A DNA stretch of 30,605 nucleotides from Oscillospiraceae bacterium. GTDB lineage: Bacteria; Bacillota; Clostridia; Oscillospirales; Ruminococcaceae. Shown here piece after piece: positions 14,050 to 21,979 of this stretch (positions within the stretch are counted from its first letter, which is position 1; the number at the start of each line of letters is the position of its first letter). The DNA lies in assembly GCA_016303195.1 (NCBI GenBank), contig JAEDMD010000001.1, positions 1 to 30,605 on the forward strand. Direction: 5' to 3'. The notes beneath the pieces were generated by a model. That model searched no databases, had not been told where the DNA came from, and saw only the letters and a program-made list of their open reading frames with translations. The position numbers and the translations under genes are program-made.

Positions 14050-15177
14050 TCATTCCTCATCATTATCATCATACTCATCGCCGTATTTCTCAGCCATACG
14101 CTTTCTTGCTTCTTTCAGCTTATCACGGTTCTGCTTATTCTGTTCTGATCTTGATACTTTATTTCCGTTAGCAGACTTAGAAGAACCGCCGTTCTGCTGT
14201 TTTTCCATTTCAGCCTGCTGTTCAAGCATTTTCTGCATGAAAGTTTTCTTTTCGGGGTGCTTTTCAGCATAGATCCTTGCTTTTTCCTTTTCCTTCTCAT
14301 TGATGACCTTGATACGCTCAGGAGTGAAGTACTGATTGAGAGCGAAGGTAACGATGAAAGAAATGAGAGATGACCATATCCAGTAGAATCCGAGACCCGC
14401 AGGGAAGGTAAATGCCATCCAGATTGAGAACAGGGGCATACCATAGAGCATAACATTCATGCATCCGCCACCAGCCTGCTGCATAGCGGGATTTACTTTT
14501 TTCTGGTGCATCTGGGTATATACAGAATAGAGGAGCTGAGCCAGACCTGCAAGGAAAGGTATAGCGGCAAGGATAACAGCTTCCTTATTCCATGTTTCGG
14601 GGTGAAGTGAAGGGGTCTTACCGAGGTTTGCGCCGAAAATGGTGAATTTCTCATTGAAATCGTAGACCTTGTCGGCAAAATTCTCGCCAAGTGAGCTGTA
14701 ACTGCTCTTATGAACGGCGATATCCTCCATGATTTTAAGTTCGCCTCTGAGACCTGTTTTACTTGGATCGAGGCCTGCGATACCCATAGCGGCATTGATG
14801 ATGCTCCTGCTCATATCGAGGATATGGGTAAGCGGTTTGTAAACAACGTCGAGAACGCCGAAAAGCAGGAACATCTGAATGAAAGTCGGCAGGCATGAAG
14901 CCATTGGGTTTATGCCTTCCTCCTGATAGAGCTTCTGCTGTTCTTCCTGAAGTCTCTGAGGGTTGCTTGCGAAGCTCTTTTTGAGCTTTTCCAGCTTCGG
15001 GTTAAGAAGCGTCATTCTTGCCGAATTCTTCTGTGTGCTATAACTTACGGGGAACATAAGAAGTCTCGTGATTATAGTGAACACGATGATAGAAACGGCG
15101 TAGTTTTTAAAGATTGCGTAAATAAGTCGCATCAGGTATCCGAAAGGGATACCAATAAGATCATAAATTCCAGTCAA
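14050..15177 (-). CDS. yidC: Membrane protein insertase YidC/Oxa1
   Basis: YidC inserts and folds inner-membrane proteins, alone or with Sec. Hydrophobic segments lie near residues 3-22, 28-48, 97-117, about 200-220, and 240-285. The conserved groove Arg is in TRLLMFPVSYSTQKN (about residue 38). The N-terminus lacks a lipobox, unlike Bacillus SpoIIIJ/YqjG, so it starts directly with a membrane helix. The C-terminal tail is long, Lys/Gln-rich then acidic (DEYDDNDEE), a likely ribosome contact. 375 aa. jag starts 21 bases downstream and yidD ends 19 bases upstream, so these form one operon. Confidence 0.96.
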   Translation of the reverse strand: MTGIYDLIGIPFGYLMRLIYAIFKNYAVSIIVFTIITRLLMFPVSYSTQKNSARMTLLNPKLEKLKKSFASNPQRLQEEQQKLYQEEGINPMASCLPTFIQMFLLFGVLDVVYKPLTHILDMSRSIINAAMGIAGLDPSKTGLRGELKIMEDIAVHKSSYSSLGENFADKVYDFNEKFTIFGANLGKTPSLHPETWNKEAVILAAIPFLAGLAQLLYSVYTQMHQKKVNPAMQQAGGGCMNVMLYGMPLFSIWMAFTFPAGLGFYWIWSSLISFIVTFALNQYFTPERIKVINEKEKEKARIYAEKHPEKKTFMQKMLEQQAEMEKQQNGGSSKSANGNKVSRSEQNKQNRDKLKEARKRMAEKYGDEYDDNDEE

Positions 15178-15196
15178 TACGTTTTACCTCTTGAAT

Positions 15197-15481
15197 TCAA
15201 TATTTATCCTTTTTTTCAATATCGTCATCAAGGCTGTTATAATTGAAATATTGCCTTTTCAAGGTAAATTTATCAGGAACATGATCGATACCGCCCATTG
15301 ACCACGGGTTGCATCTCAATATCCGCCGCACAGCAAGGATCGAGCCTTTTACAGCGCCGAATCTCTTGATAGCTGTGCAGGCATAGCAGCTGCACGTAGG
15401 GTAATACTTGCACACAGGCGGAGTAAGCGGAGAAATGAATTTCTGATAGAATTTTATCAAACCCAAAAGAATGTACTTCAT
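15197..15481 (-). CDS. yidD: Membrane protein insertion efficiency factor YidD
   Basis: Small membrane-associated protein that aids YidC-dependent insertion. The family signature is clear: [36 protein letters not shown]. It has 94 aa with a charged C-terminal tail ([10 protein letters not shown]). Its start codon overlaps the rnpA stop by four bases (ATGA), which indicates translational coupling. Confidence 0.96.
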   Translation of the reverse strand: MKYILLGLIKFYQKFISPLTPPVCKYYPTCSCYACTAIKRFGAVKGSILAVRRILRCNPWSMGGIDHVPDKFTLKRQYFNYNSLDDDIEKKDKY

Positions 15482-15846
15482 GATCTCTGTTTACCGAAGG
15501 AGAAACTGCGGAACATCCTGTTGATGTCGGACACACCGTATTTTTCCATATAATTGCAGTATTCCGTAGACTTTATATTGCAGATAAGACTTCTCGCCAC
15601 GATGACGATGTCCATACCCACGGGGAGTTCAGCTTCTGCCTCACGGTAAGCGAGGCGGATAAGTCTTTTTGCTCTGTTCCTGCAAACAGCGTTGCCGACC
15701 TTTTTGCCTGCGGTGATACCGAGGCGGTTATAGGGTCTGCCGTTGGGTCTGACATAGATGACAGAGTACTTTGAGGCTGAATATTTTCCCTTTTTATAGA
15801 GCGTAAGGAAATCCTTATTATCGTTCATTATTTCCGTATAAAGCAT
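15478..15846 (-). CDS. rnpA: Ribonuclease P protein component
   Basis: Protein subunit of RNase P, which trims 5' ends of pre-tRNAs. The hallmark [21 protein letters not shown] (RNR motif) is present, with FLTLYKKGK near the N-terminus. The start at 15846 has AGGTG six bases upstream and gives 122 aa, normal for the family. Longer in-frame starts would lie in the terminator between rpmH and rnpA. The RNA subunit gene (rnpB) is not in this window. Confidence 0.95.
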   Translation of the reverse strand: MLYTEIMNDNKDFLTLYKKGKYSASKYSVIYVRPNGRPYNRLGITAGKKVGNAVCRNRAKRLIRLAYREAEAELPVGMDIVIVARSLICNIKSTEYCNYMEKYGVSDINRMFRSFSFGKQRS

Positions 15847-15880
15847 AATAACACCTGCTGACGAACAAACGGTCACTAAC

Positions 15881-15913
15881 AAAAAAGACCACAAAATAAA
15901 GATTTTGTGGTCA
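15881..15913 (-). terminator. Terminator/attenuator between rpmH and rnpA
   Basis: On the minus strand the stem GACCACAAAAT / ATTTTGTGGTC is followed by TTTTTTG. It lets rpmH be made in excess over rnpA, as expected from protein demand. Confidence 0.85.
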
Positions 15914-15919
15914 GCCTCG

Positions 15920-16054
15920 TCAGTGAGTTAATCTTGCTCTGCCCTTAGATCTTCTACGAGCTAAAACCTTTCTGCCGTTCTTAGTAGCCATTCTCTTCAT
16001 GAAACCGTGCTCCTTCTTTCTGTGGAGCTTCTTAGGCTGATATGTTCTTTTCAT
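15920..16054 (-). CDS. rpmH: 50S ribosomal protein L34
   Basis: The 44-aa protein is a textbook L34: [19 protein letters not shown] followed by [22 protein letters not shown]. It is part of the large subunit. GGAGGAC lies eight bases before the ATG. It is first in the leftward rpmH-rnpA-yidD-yidC-jag series and has a perfect upstream promoter. A longer in-frame start would reach into the 5' leader and was rejected. Confidence 0.98.
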   Translation of the reverse strand: MKRTYQPKKLHRKKEHGFMKRMATKNGRKVLARRRSKGRARLTH

Positions 16055-16151
16055 ATTCAGTGTCCTCCTCTCTGCGAATATATAATAGAGTCTCACGACT
16101 CCTGTTAAGCAAAAATAGTATACAGACATACTGTCCGCATTACACTAAAAC

Positions 16152-16180
16152 ATTATATATGAAAAATCTCCTCATGTCAA
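16152..16180 (-). promoter_or_regulatory. rpmH promoter
   Basis: On the minus strand TTGACA (16180-16175), 17 bases, TATAAT (16157-16152): a perfect consensus. It gives a leader of about 90 nt before rpmH. Confidence 0.88.
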
Positions 16181-16271
16181 GCAATTTGAGAAAAATTGTG
16201 TAATTTCACAATAATAAACTTTCTTTTTTGGGCTTTTGTTAGTTATTCGGTGCTTATATATATACAAGTGA

Positions 16272-16504
16272 TGAGCAGTGAGCAGTCACGGCAACAGCAT
16301 TTACTTTTTTGTGGTAAGGCATAGTTATTGCGAAACGACCGTAAAGCATCGCTGCGCTTGCTTTACTGCTTTGTCAGGGGGACGCTGTCCCCCTCATTCA
16401 CCCCCTGCAAGGGAGATAACATCCCCCTTGACCCCAGAACGTGCGCCTGCGGCGCTTTTTTATATTTTTTTAAAGTAAATGCTGTTGCCCTGAGTGAGCA
16501 GTGA
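16272..16504. repeat. 200-bp extragenic element with 16-bp terminal inverted repeats
   Basis: Perfect 16-bp ends GGCAACAGCATTTACT (16290-16305) and its complement (16474-16489) bound a 200-bp element. The 10-mer TGAGCAGTGA occurs on both outer sides (16272-16281 and 16495-16504), possibly a target duplication or an outer repeat. Internal GC hairpins include GGGGGACGCTGTCCCCC and GCGCCTGCGGCGC. The right 75 bp recur at 1-75. It encodes nothing obvious, so it is non-autonomous. It sits between the rpmH promoter and the dnaA-side DnaA boxes. Confidence 0.7.
16352..16392. repeat. Half of an inverted repeat flanking dnaA
   Basis: Begins CTGCGCTTGCTTTACTG and ends GGGGGACGCTGTCCCC. About 35 of 40 bases match the reverse complement of 18481-18521, on the far side of dnaA. 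It is internal to the 200-bp element. Confidence 0.65.
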
Positions 16505-16549
16505 ACACCGCTCCCGTAGTCCATATCTGCGATTCCACAGAACTCCACC

Positions 16550-16885
16550 ACAGGTCAACACATTTCCAACAGCTATGGAAAAGTTGAAAGTCAGTGTTGA
16601 AAAGTAGAAAAACTATGTTTAAACTCAGGCTATATAAAAGTTTTCAACACCCATTTGTTCCCGATATAGGTATCATTCCAACAGATTTTCAAGATATCCG
16701 GTGTGAATTCCACACAGTTTTCAACAATGTGTCAATTTACGTGTGGAAACGGCTTTGAAATTCTATTTCTTCAACAAAGAAAAGCCCTTGCAAAAATCAA
16801 CAATTTATGATATAATGTACTTACATATTAAGAGAGCAAAGTGCAATTTTATAAAATCTTTTGTGCATCTGTTTTCAACAGGTGT
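16550..16885. promoter_or_regulatory. DnaA-box cluster upstream of dnaA
   Basis: Exact TTTTCAACA 9-mers are at 16595-16603 (minus), 16641-16649, 16718-16726 and 16872-16880. Near matches include TCTTCAACA at 16768-16776. The classical TTATCCACA is not seen. Their position around the dnaA promoter and leader suits an origin sub-region and DnaA autoregulation, as in the bipartite Bacillus origin. Confidence 0.75.
16788..16816 (+). promoter_or_regulatory. dnaA promoter
   Basis: TTGCAA (16788-16793), 17 bases, TATAAT (16811-16816) with an extended TGA before the -10. The spacer holds a degenerate DnaA-box (AAATCAACA), so DnaA could repress its own gene. The leader to the ATG is about 145 nt and contains one exact box. 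Confidence 0.82.
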
Positions 16886-16968
16886 ACTGTCCGAGTGCGC
16901 CCTTTGAGCCTTTGCTGTGTGCAAAACTCGCTCCATGCACTCTCACTACTACTATTCGGAGGTCAAAT

Positions 16969-18342
16969 ATGAATTCATTTGAGGAAGTTTTCGCAAGCGT
17001 TAAAAAATATTGCCTCGAAAACGGAAAAATACCTGAGATAGGCCTTACCACCTGGATAGAGCCGCTTATCCCCGTCAGCTTCAACGGTTCTGACGCTGTT
17101 TTCAGAGTCGAGACCGAATTCCAGAAAAATATCGTACTTACTTCATATAACGAAATTCTCAGGGATGCTTTCGCCAGTCTGTACGGCTTCAAGGTAAACA
17201 TCATCATAGAAGTTGAGACAAATGAGCCTGAAAAGCCCAATATCCCCACAGATTCCGAGCTTGAGATCAAGCATCAGGAACTGGAACAGTCCTATAAATT
17301 CGCAAACTACGACTATACTTTCGATACCTTCATCGAGGGCCGTTCCAACGAATTCGCCCTCGCCTGCAGTAAGTCGGTTGCGAAAAACTGCGGAGAAAAG
17401 GCTGTTCCCGACTACAACCCGCTGTTCATCTACGGCCCGTCAGGTATGGGCAAGACCCACCTGATAACCGCTATCGCAAACGAGGTCAGAAAAAATCACC
17501 CCAACTTCAATATCGTTTATGTTACCAGCGAAACCTTCGGAAGCGAGCTTATCAATGCACTGAATAACACAGGTGTTATCGACGATTTCCACGAAAAATA
17601 CAGAAATGCCGATATACTCCTCATCGACGATATCCAGTTCTTCTCAGGAAAAGAACGTATGCAGGAGGAATTCTTCCATACCTTCTACAAGCTCCATCAG
17701 GAAGGAAAGCAGATCGTTATCACATCCGATAAGCCTCCAAAGGAGCTTCTCACCCTTGAGGAAAGACTCCGCACCCGTTTTGAAGGCGGACTTATCGCCG
17801 ATATCTCCGCTCCTGACTATGAGACAAGACTCGCTATCATCAACAGAAAGTCTGAACTTTTAGAACTGAAAATGCCCAGCGAAGTGGCTGAATTCATGGC
17901 AAACCGCCTGAAATCCAACATCCGTCAGCTTGAAGGCGCTGTTGTTCGTCTCAAGGCTCTCAACCATTTTGCAGGAAGCCCCATCACCATTTCTATGGCT
18001 CAGAGCGTTATCCGTGACGTTCTTACCGATGAGCAGCCTATCCCGATCACAGTTGAGAAGATAATCTCGGAAGTATCCACCGTTTACGGCGTTTCTCCCG
18101 AAGATCTGCGCTCAAACAAGCGTTCCGCACAGATCTCAATTGCCCGTAAAGTCGCTATCTACGTTGTTCGTGAGATCACACAGATGCCTCTTGCTTCAAT
18201 CGGTACAGAATTCGGCGGCAGAGATCACTCGACCATCGTTTACTCCGTTACCAGCATTTCCGAGGCTATGGAAAAAGATCCGAACCTGAAAAATCTCGTT
18301 CAGGACATCATCAAGAACATCAAGGACAAGAGCAAAGTATAA
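16969..18342 (+). CDS. dnaA: Chromosomal replication initiator DnaA
   Basis: DnaA is the AAA+ initiator that binds DnaA boxes at oriC, oligomerises with ATP and opens DNA. Domain I is at residues 1-85 and a short linker at 86-110. The AAA+ domain (about 111-330) has Walker A GPSGMGKTH (156-164) and Walker B ILLIDD (216-221). DNA-binding domain IV ends in GGRDHSTIVYSVTSI (416-430). The common DHTT is DHST here. The start MNSFEEVF has CGGAGG eight bases upstream; the longer in-frame ATG at 16861 lies in the leader over a DnaA box. 457 aa is a normal length. Confidence 0.98.
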   Translation: MNSFEEVFASVKKYCLENGKIPEIGLTTWIEPLIPVSFNGSDAVFRVETEFQKNIVLTSYNEILRDAFASLYGFKVNIIIEVETNEPEKPNIPTDSELEIKHQELEQSYKFANYDYTFDTFIEGRSNEFALACSKSVAKNCGEKAVPDYNPLFIYGPSGMGKTHLITAIANEVRKNHPNFNIVYVTSETFGSELINALNNTGVIDDFHEKYRNADILLIDDIQFFSGKERMQEEFFHTFYKLHQEGKQIVITSDKPPKELLTLEERLRTRFEGGLIADISAPDYETRLAIINRKSELLELKMPSEVAEFMANRLKSNIRQLEGAVVRLKALNHFAGSPITISMAQSVIRDVLTDEQPIPITVEKIISEVSTVYGVSPEDLRSNKRSAQISIARKVAIYVVREITQMPLASIGTEFGGRDHSTIVYSVTSISEAMEKDPNLKNLVQDIIKNIKDKSKV

Positions 18343-18355
18343 CTTAATTAAAAAA

Positions 18356-18521
18356 AGCGGCGAAGCCGCACACCGGGTTTCCAAAGGGATCACATCCCTT
18401 TGGCAGAGGGTGAGCGAGGGAGACTCCCCACAGTGTGGGGAGATGTCAGCATAGCTGACAGAGGGGACGGGCTCCTGTTAGGAGACAGCGTCCCCCTAAG
18501 AAAACAGTAAAGCAAGCGCAG
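18356..18521. repeat. Tandem hairpin repeat block after dnaA
   Basis: At least five palindromes follow one another: GCGGCGAAGCCGC (18356-18368), CCAAAGGGAT/ATCCCTTTGG (18381-18403), CTCCCCACAGTGTGGGGAG (18424-18442), TGTCAGCATAGCTGACA (18444-18460), and GGGGAC...GTCCCC enclosing CTCCTGTTAGGAG (18463-18495). No T-run follows, so it is not a standard terminator, although it could protect the dnaA mRNA. Similar hairpin strings occur as repeats in clostridial genomes (recollection). Its right end is the inverted copy of 16352-16392. Confidence 0.65.
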
Positions 18522-18599
18522 ATCGGCGATTTTCCGCTGATCTGCCTCCCCACTCACCATATCAACAAATTTCACATCTTTCCACGTTCTGCCGTTCAG

Positions 18600-19130
18600 G
18601 TCAGAAATTTTTTTGACAATCGAATTTCAACAGTGAAGTATGGAAAGACCGTTTAAAGACGATCTTCTCAACAGAGTTTTCAACACTGTGTTTAAAACTC
18701 TGTTGAGAGAATTTTTTGACACAATTATCCGCTATACAGCGAGTAATATCAACATCTGCGGTGTTGAATGACTGCCATTTCAACAGCTGTAACTTTTCAA
18801 CAGTCAACAGCTTTTTGAAATGTGAAATGATAAATTCGTTAAAAAAATCCGAATCAACAGATCCTTTAACATTCCACAAACAATGCCTCCACAATTCTCA
18901 ACCTGTTCAACACAAAAATCAGCCCCCGAAATTCATTTCACAATTCTCAAAAATTTCACAACACCCCTTTGTGGACGTTTTTTCCACGCTGCTATGGGGA
19001 AAAACTGTCATTTCAACTTTTCGACCGCCCCAACAACAACAACAAATAAATATTTCTTATCTTACTTTGTTTTAAAATAAATTCTTATCTTAGCTTTGAT
19101 CTGAAAACTTTTCTTATCTTAGCTTGCTAA
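18600..19130. other. Probable origin of replication oriC (dnaA-dnaN gap)
   Basis: The 850-bp dnaA-dnaN gap has no gene. From 18600 it has many DnaA-box-like 9-mers: exact TTTTCAACA at 18677-18685 and 18794-18802, one-mismatch copies at 18624, 18665 and 18777, and TTTTCCACG at 18980-18988. A 15-bp perfect inverted repeat (18666-18680 / 18694-18708) contains boxes in both arms. An AT-rich tract at 19040-19130 with three TTCTTATCTTA repeats is the best unwinding-element candidate. Gene order and strand divergence support this as the chromosome origin. Confidence 0.8.
19054..19121 (+). repeat. Three direct repeats TTCTTATCTTA in the candidate unwinding element
   Basis: Identical 11-mers are at 19054-19064, 19082-19092 and 19111-19121, spaced 28 and 29 bp. 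The last two continue as GCTT. They lie in the most AT-rich part of the origin, right before dnaN. Confidence 0.75.
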
Positions 19131-19189
19131 AAAAGCGAAGCCTGGCGGTGTGGAAAAACTGCCCGACTCATATCCGAGGAGAAAAATCA

Positions 19190-20293
19190 ATGAAGTTCAT
19201 TTGTAATAAAACAGAACTCAGTGAAGCAGTAAGTAACGTTTCACGTGCAGTTTCACAGAAATCAACTATTCCTGCTCTGGAAGGTATAAAAGTAAAAATA
19301 TCTGACGGAAATGTAGAGCTTACAGGATACAATCTTGAAATGGGTATCAGGACTACTATTTCTGCCGAAACAGAAGGAAACGGCGAATTCGTCGTTAATG
19401 CAAGACTTTTCAGCGAATTCACAAGACGTATGTCAGGTGAATGTATCAATTTCGATATTGATGACAGTCTCGTTATCAATATGTCATGCTCAGCTACCGA
19501 ATGCAGCTTTTCAGCTATGTCAGCAACAGAATTTCCCGAATTACCGATAGTTGACAGGACTAAGAGCTTCTCAGTGAAGCAGAATATCCTGAAATCCATG
19601 ATAAATATGACCAGCTATGCCGCTTCTGTCAATGAAAGCAAACCTGTTCTCACAGGCGAACTTTTCGACATCGAAAACGGAAGTTTCAACATGGTCGCTA
19701 TTGACGGTTTCCGTCTTGCTATCAGATGCGAAAATACCGAAAGCAGCGAGAAATACCACTTTGTTGTTCCGAAGAAGGCTCTCCTTGAAGTTTCAACACT
19801 TATCAAGGATGACGCAGAAAAGGAATGTGTTATTTACACCAATGACCGCCATATCATCTTTGAGATAGGCAGTGTTTTCGTTATCTCCAGACTTTTAGAG
19901 GGTGCTTTCCACAATTACAGACTCAGCATCCCGTCTGATTTCAAGACAGAAGTCATTATCAATAAAAGAGATCTTTCAAACTGCCTTGAGCGCTGCTCAC
20001 TGCTCATTGATGACAAGAACAAGTCGCCTATCCGCTTTGAAGTGGCAAACGGCGTTGTAAAGATAAGCTGCCGCACAGGCATAGGTAAGATAAACGATGC
20101 TCTCGTTGCCGATATTTCGGGAGAAACTGTTACTATCGGCTTCAATAACAAGCTCATCCTTGATGCTCTCAGAGCCGCTGAGGGCGATAAAGTGCGCTTA
20201 CGCTTCAACGGTGCGATGAAAGTTATCGAAATGCTTCCGCTTGAAGGCGAGAGCTTCATTTTCCTCATCATGCCCATCCAGCTCAAAGGCTGA
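19190..20293 (+). CDS. dnaN: DNA polymerase III beta subunit (sliding clamp)
   Basis: The ring-shaped processivity clamp that holds the replicase and many repair proteins on DNA. The three clamp repeats are recognisable: MKFICNKTELSEAVSNVSRA and TIPALEGIKV at the N-terminus, KSMINMTSYAAS in the middle, and the C-terminal FIFLIMPIQLKG, which resembles the usual LPIRL ending. The start MKFIC has CGAGGAGA upstream; an earlier in-frame start lies in the AT-rich origin repeats. 367 aa is normal. It follows oriC and precedes the S4 gene. Confidence 0.97.
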   Translation: MKFICNKTELSEAVSNVSRAVSQKSTIPALEGIKVKISDGNVELTGYNLEMGIRTTISAETEGNGEFVVNARLFSEFTRRMSGECINFDIDDSLVINMSCSATECSFSAMSATEFPELPIVDRTKSFSVKQNILKSMINMTSYAASVNESKPVLTGELFDIENGSFNMVAIDGFRLAIRCENTESSEKYHFVVPKKALLEVSTLIKDDAEKECVIYTNDRHIIFEIGSVFVISRLLEGAFHNYRLSIPSDFKTEVIINKRDLSNCLERCSLLIDDKNKSPIRFEVANGVVKISCRTGIGKINDALVADISGETVTIGFNNKLILDALRAAEGDKVRLRFNGAMKVIEMLPLEGESFIFLIMPIQLKG

Positions 20294-20304
20294 TCTAAGA
20301 TATC

Positions 20305-20341
20305 AGAAAGCAGCGAGAGATAATTGCTCACTTTGCTTTCT
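20305..20341 (+). other. Hairpin between dnaN and the S4-domain gene
   Basis: AGAAAGCA (20305-20312) pairs with TGCTTTCT (20334-20341), with some inner GAG/CTC pairing. No T-run follows, so it may be a processing or stability structure in the polycistronic mRNA. Confidence 0.4.
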
Positions 20342-20383
20342 GCGGCAGAACATCAATTATGAATTAAGTAAAGGGTGAAGTCT

Positions 20384-20593
20384 ATGGCAGAAAAAATAAA
20401 GATCAGCACTGAGTTCATCAAGCTGGACGCACTGCTGAAATTCGCTTCACTCGTCGGTACAGGCGGCGAAGCAAAAGCTCGTATCCAGGACGGCGAAGTC
20501 CTCGTGAACGGTGAAGTTTGCACCATGAGAGGAAAAAAGATACGCCCCGGCGATACAGTTTCTATTGACGGCAATGAGGTAACGGTAGAGTGA
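20384..20593 (+). CDS. yaaA: S4-domain RNA-binding protein (YaaA-type)
   Basis: The 69-aa protein is nearly all one S4 RNA-binding domain: [20 protein letters not shown], then [20 protein letters not shown] and RPGDTV. This is the small protein found between dnaN and recF in most Firmicutes (YaaA in Bacillus), probably acting in ribosome assembly. The ATG at 20384 has AAAGGGTG at a good distance. Its stop overlaps the recF GTG by three bases (GTGA). Confidence 0.9.
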   Translation: MAEKIKISTEFIKLDALLKFASLVGTGGEAKARIQDGEVLVNGEVCTMRGKKIRPGDTVSIDGNEVTVE

Positions 20594-21735
20594 TAGTCAC
20601 CTACGCTGAAATTGACGGTTTCAAGAATCTTTCGGGAGTTTCTTTCGCTCCCGACCCTAAATATAACATAATTGTCGGTGCAAACGCTCAGGGAAAGACC
20701 AACCTTCTCGAAGCGATGTGGATACTTTCGGGCTGTAAGAGCTTCCGTGGCTCTAAGGAAAAGGACTATATCAGCCTCGACGGACAGAAAATGTCCTCGT
20801 CTGTGAAGATACTGGACAGCGTCAGAGAGCAGAAGATCAGCTTTGAGATGGCAAAGGGTGTCAATTCCCAGAAAATAATACACCTTAACGGCGTAAAACA
20901 GCGTGGTACAAAGGCTTTGTTCGATGTTTTCAAGTGCATCGCCTTTATCCCCGATGATACCGAGATCATCAAAGGCTCACCCGAAAAAAGGCGCAGTTTC
21001 ATAGATATGGCAGCTTCACAGCTTAACCCTGTCTTTGTTATGCATCTCAACAAGAACAATGCAGTCATGAACCAGCGCAATGCGCTCCTGAAAGAGATAT
21101 CCCAGAGAAATGCCCCTGCGGAAGTCCTTGAAATATGGGACAGACAGGCGGCTAAGGAAGGCGCACTCATCTCATGGATGAGAAGCGGATATATCTCAAA
21201 GATCAACGAAATATGCGGCCGCCTTTACCGTACAATATCGGGAGGTGCGGAGGAGCTGACGCTGGAGTACAAGTCGAATGTCTACAAGCCCGAAGACTTT
21301 GAAAAGCCCTGCAATGAGGCGGCTGAGGAGCAGTATTACAATAAACTGCGTGAAACAGCGGATTATGACATCCGCACAGGAAGCACTCATTCAGGTGTGA
21401 ACCGTGACGAGATATTGATAAGGATAAACGGGGTAAGTGCCCGTGATTTCGGCTCGCAGGGACAGATCAAGAGTGCGGCGCTGGTGATGAAGCTGGCGCA
21501 GGCTGAGATATACATGAAAAAGTCAAAGGATGCACCTGTTGTGTTCCTTGACGACGTTATGGGCGAGCTTGACGAGAACAGACAGAGATTTGTATTTGAT
21601 ATAATCAAAGATATGCAGGTATTCGTGACCACACCGAACGAAAGTGCGATACTTCCCGAAATAAAGGGAAAGATATTGCGTATCAGCGGCGGAAGGATAA
21701 CGGAGGAACAGGATGTATCTGCACATAGGGAATAA
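20590..21735 (+). CDS. recF: DNA replication and repair protein RecF
   Basis: RecF is an SMC-like ATPase that with RecO and RecR loads RecA at gaps. Walker A is GANAQGKT (30-37), the signature region reads [17 protein letters not shown], and Walker B is [16 protein letters not shown]. The start is GTG in a GTGA overlap with the S4 gene, so translation is coupled. 381 aa is normal. Its end overlaps remB by 23 bp. Confidence 0.96.
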   Translation: MIVTYAEIDGFKNLSGVSFAPDPKYNIIVGANAQGKTNLLEAMWILSGCKSFRGSKEKDYISLDGQKMSSSVKILDSVREQKISFEMAKGVNSQKIIHLNGVKQRGTKALFDVFKCIAFIPDDTEIIKGSPEKRRSFIDMAASQLNPVFVMHLNKNNAVMNQRNALLKEISQRNAPAEVLEIWDRQAAKEGALISWMRSGYISKINEICGRLYRTISGGAEELTLEYKSNVYKPEDFEKPCNEAAEEQYYNKLRETADYDIRTGSTHSGVNRDEILIRINGVSARDFGSQGQIKSAALVMKLAQAEIYMKKSKDAPVVFLDDVMGELDENRQRFVFDIIKDMQVFVTTPNESAILPEIKGKILRISGGRITEEQDVSAHRE

Positions 21736-21973
21736 TTACTCCGTAGATATCAGGGATATCATCGGGATATTCGATATAGAAAATACCACCGTAGAAAAGT
21801 GTACCAAACTGCTTCTTGACAGGGCGGAAAAGGAACACAAATGCATCTACACCACCTACGAAATGCCGAAATGTTTCATAATCACATACAGAAACGGCAG
21901 AGAGAAGGTGTATATATCCCAGTTATCAGCAGCGACCCTCAGAAAACGCCTCGATCAGGGCGGAGGGTTCTGA
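21713..21973 (+). CDS. remB: RemB-type regulator (DUF370)
   Basis: 86 aa, starting [20 protein letters not shown] and ending YISQLSAATLRKRL, clearly the DUF370 protein YaaB/RemB that sits between recF and gyrB in Bacillus. RemA/RemB proteins influence matrix genes in Bacillus; the role here is unknown. GGAGG lies upstream of the ATG inside the recF 3' end. Confidence 0.92.
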   Translation: MYLHIGNNYSVDIRDIIGIFDIENTTVEKCTKLLLDRAEKEHKCIYTTYEMPKCFIITYRNGREKVYISQLSAATLRKRLDQGGGF

Positions 21974-21979
21974 TATTTC

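Noticed and set aside
16363..16551. Minus-strand open frame in the 200-bp repeat
   Set aside because: It translates the repeat hairpins, with no ribosome site or homology.
18390..18575. Minus-strand open frame after dnaA
   Set aside because: It is the reading of the tandem hairpin block, not a gene.
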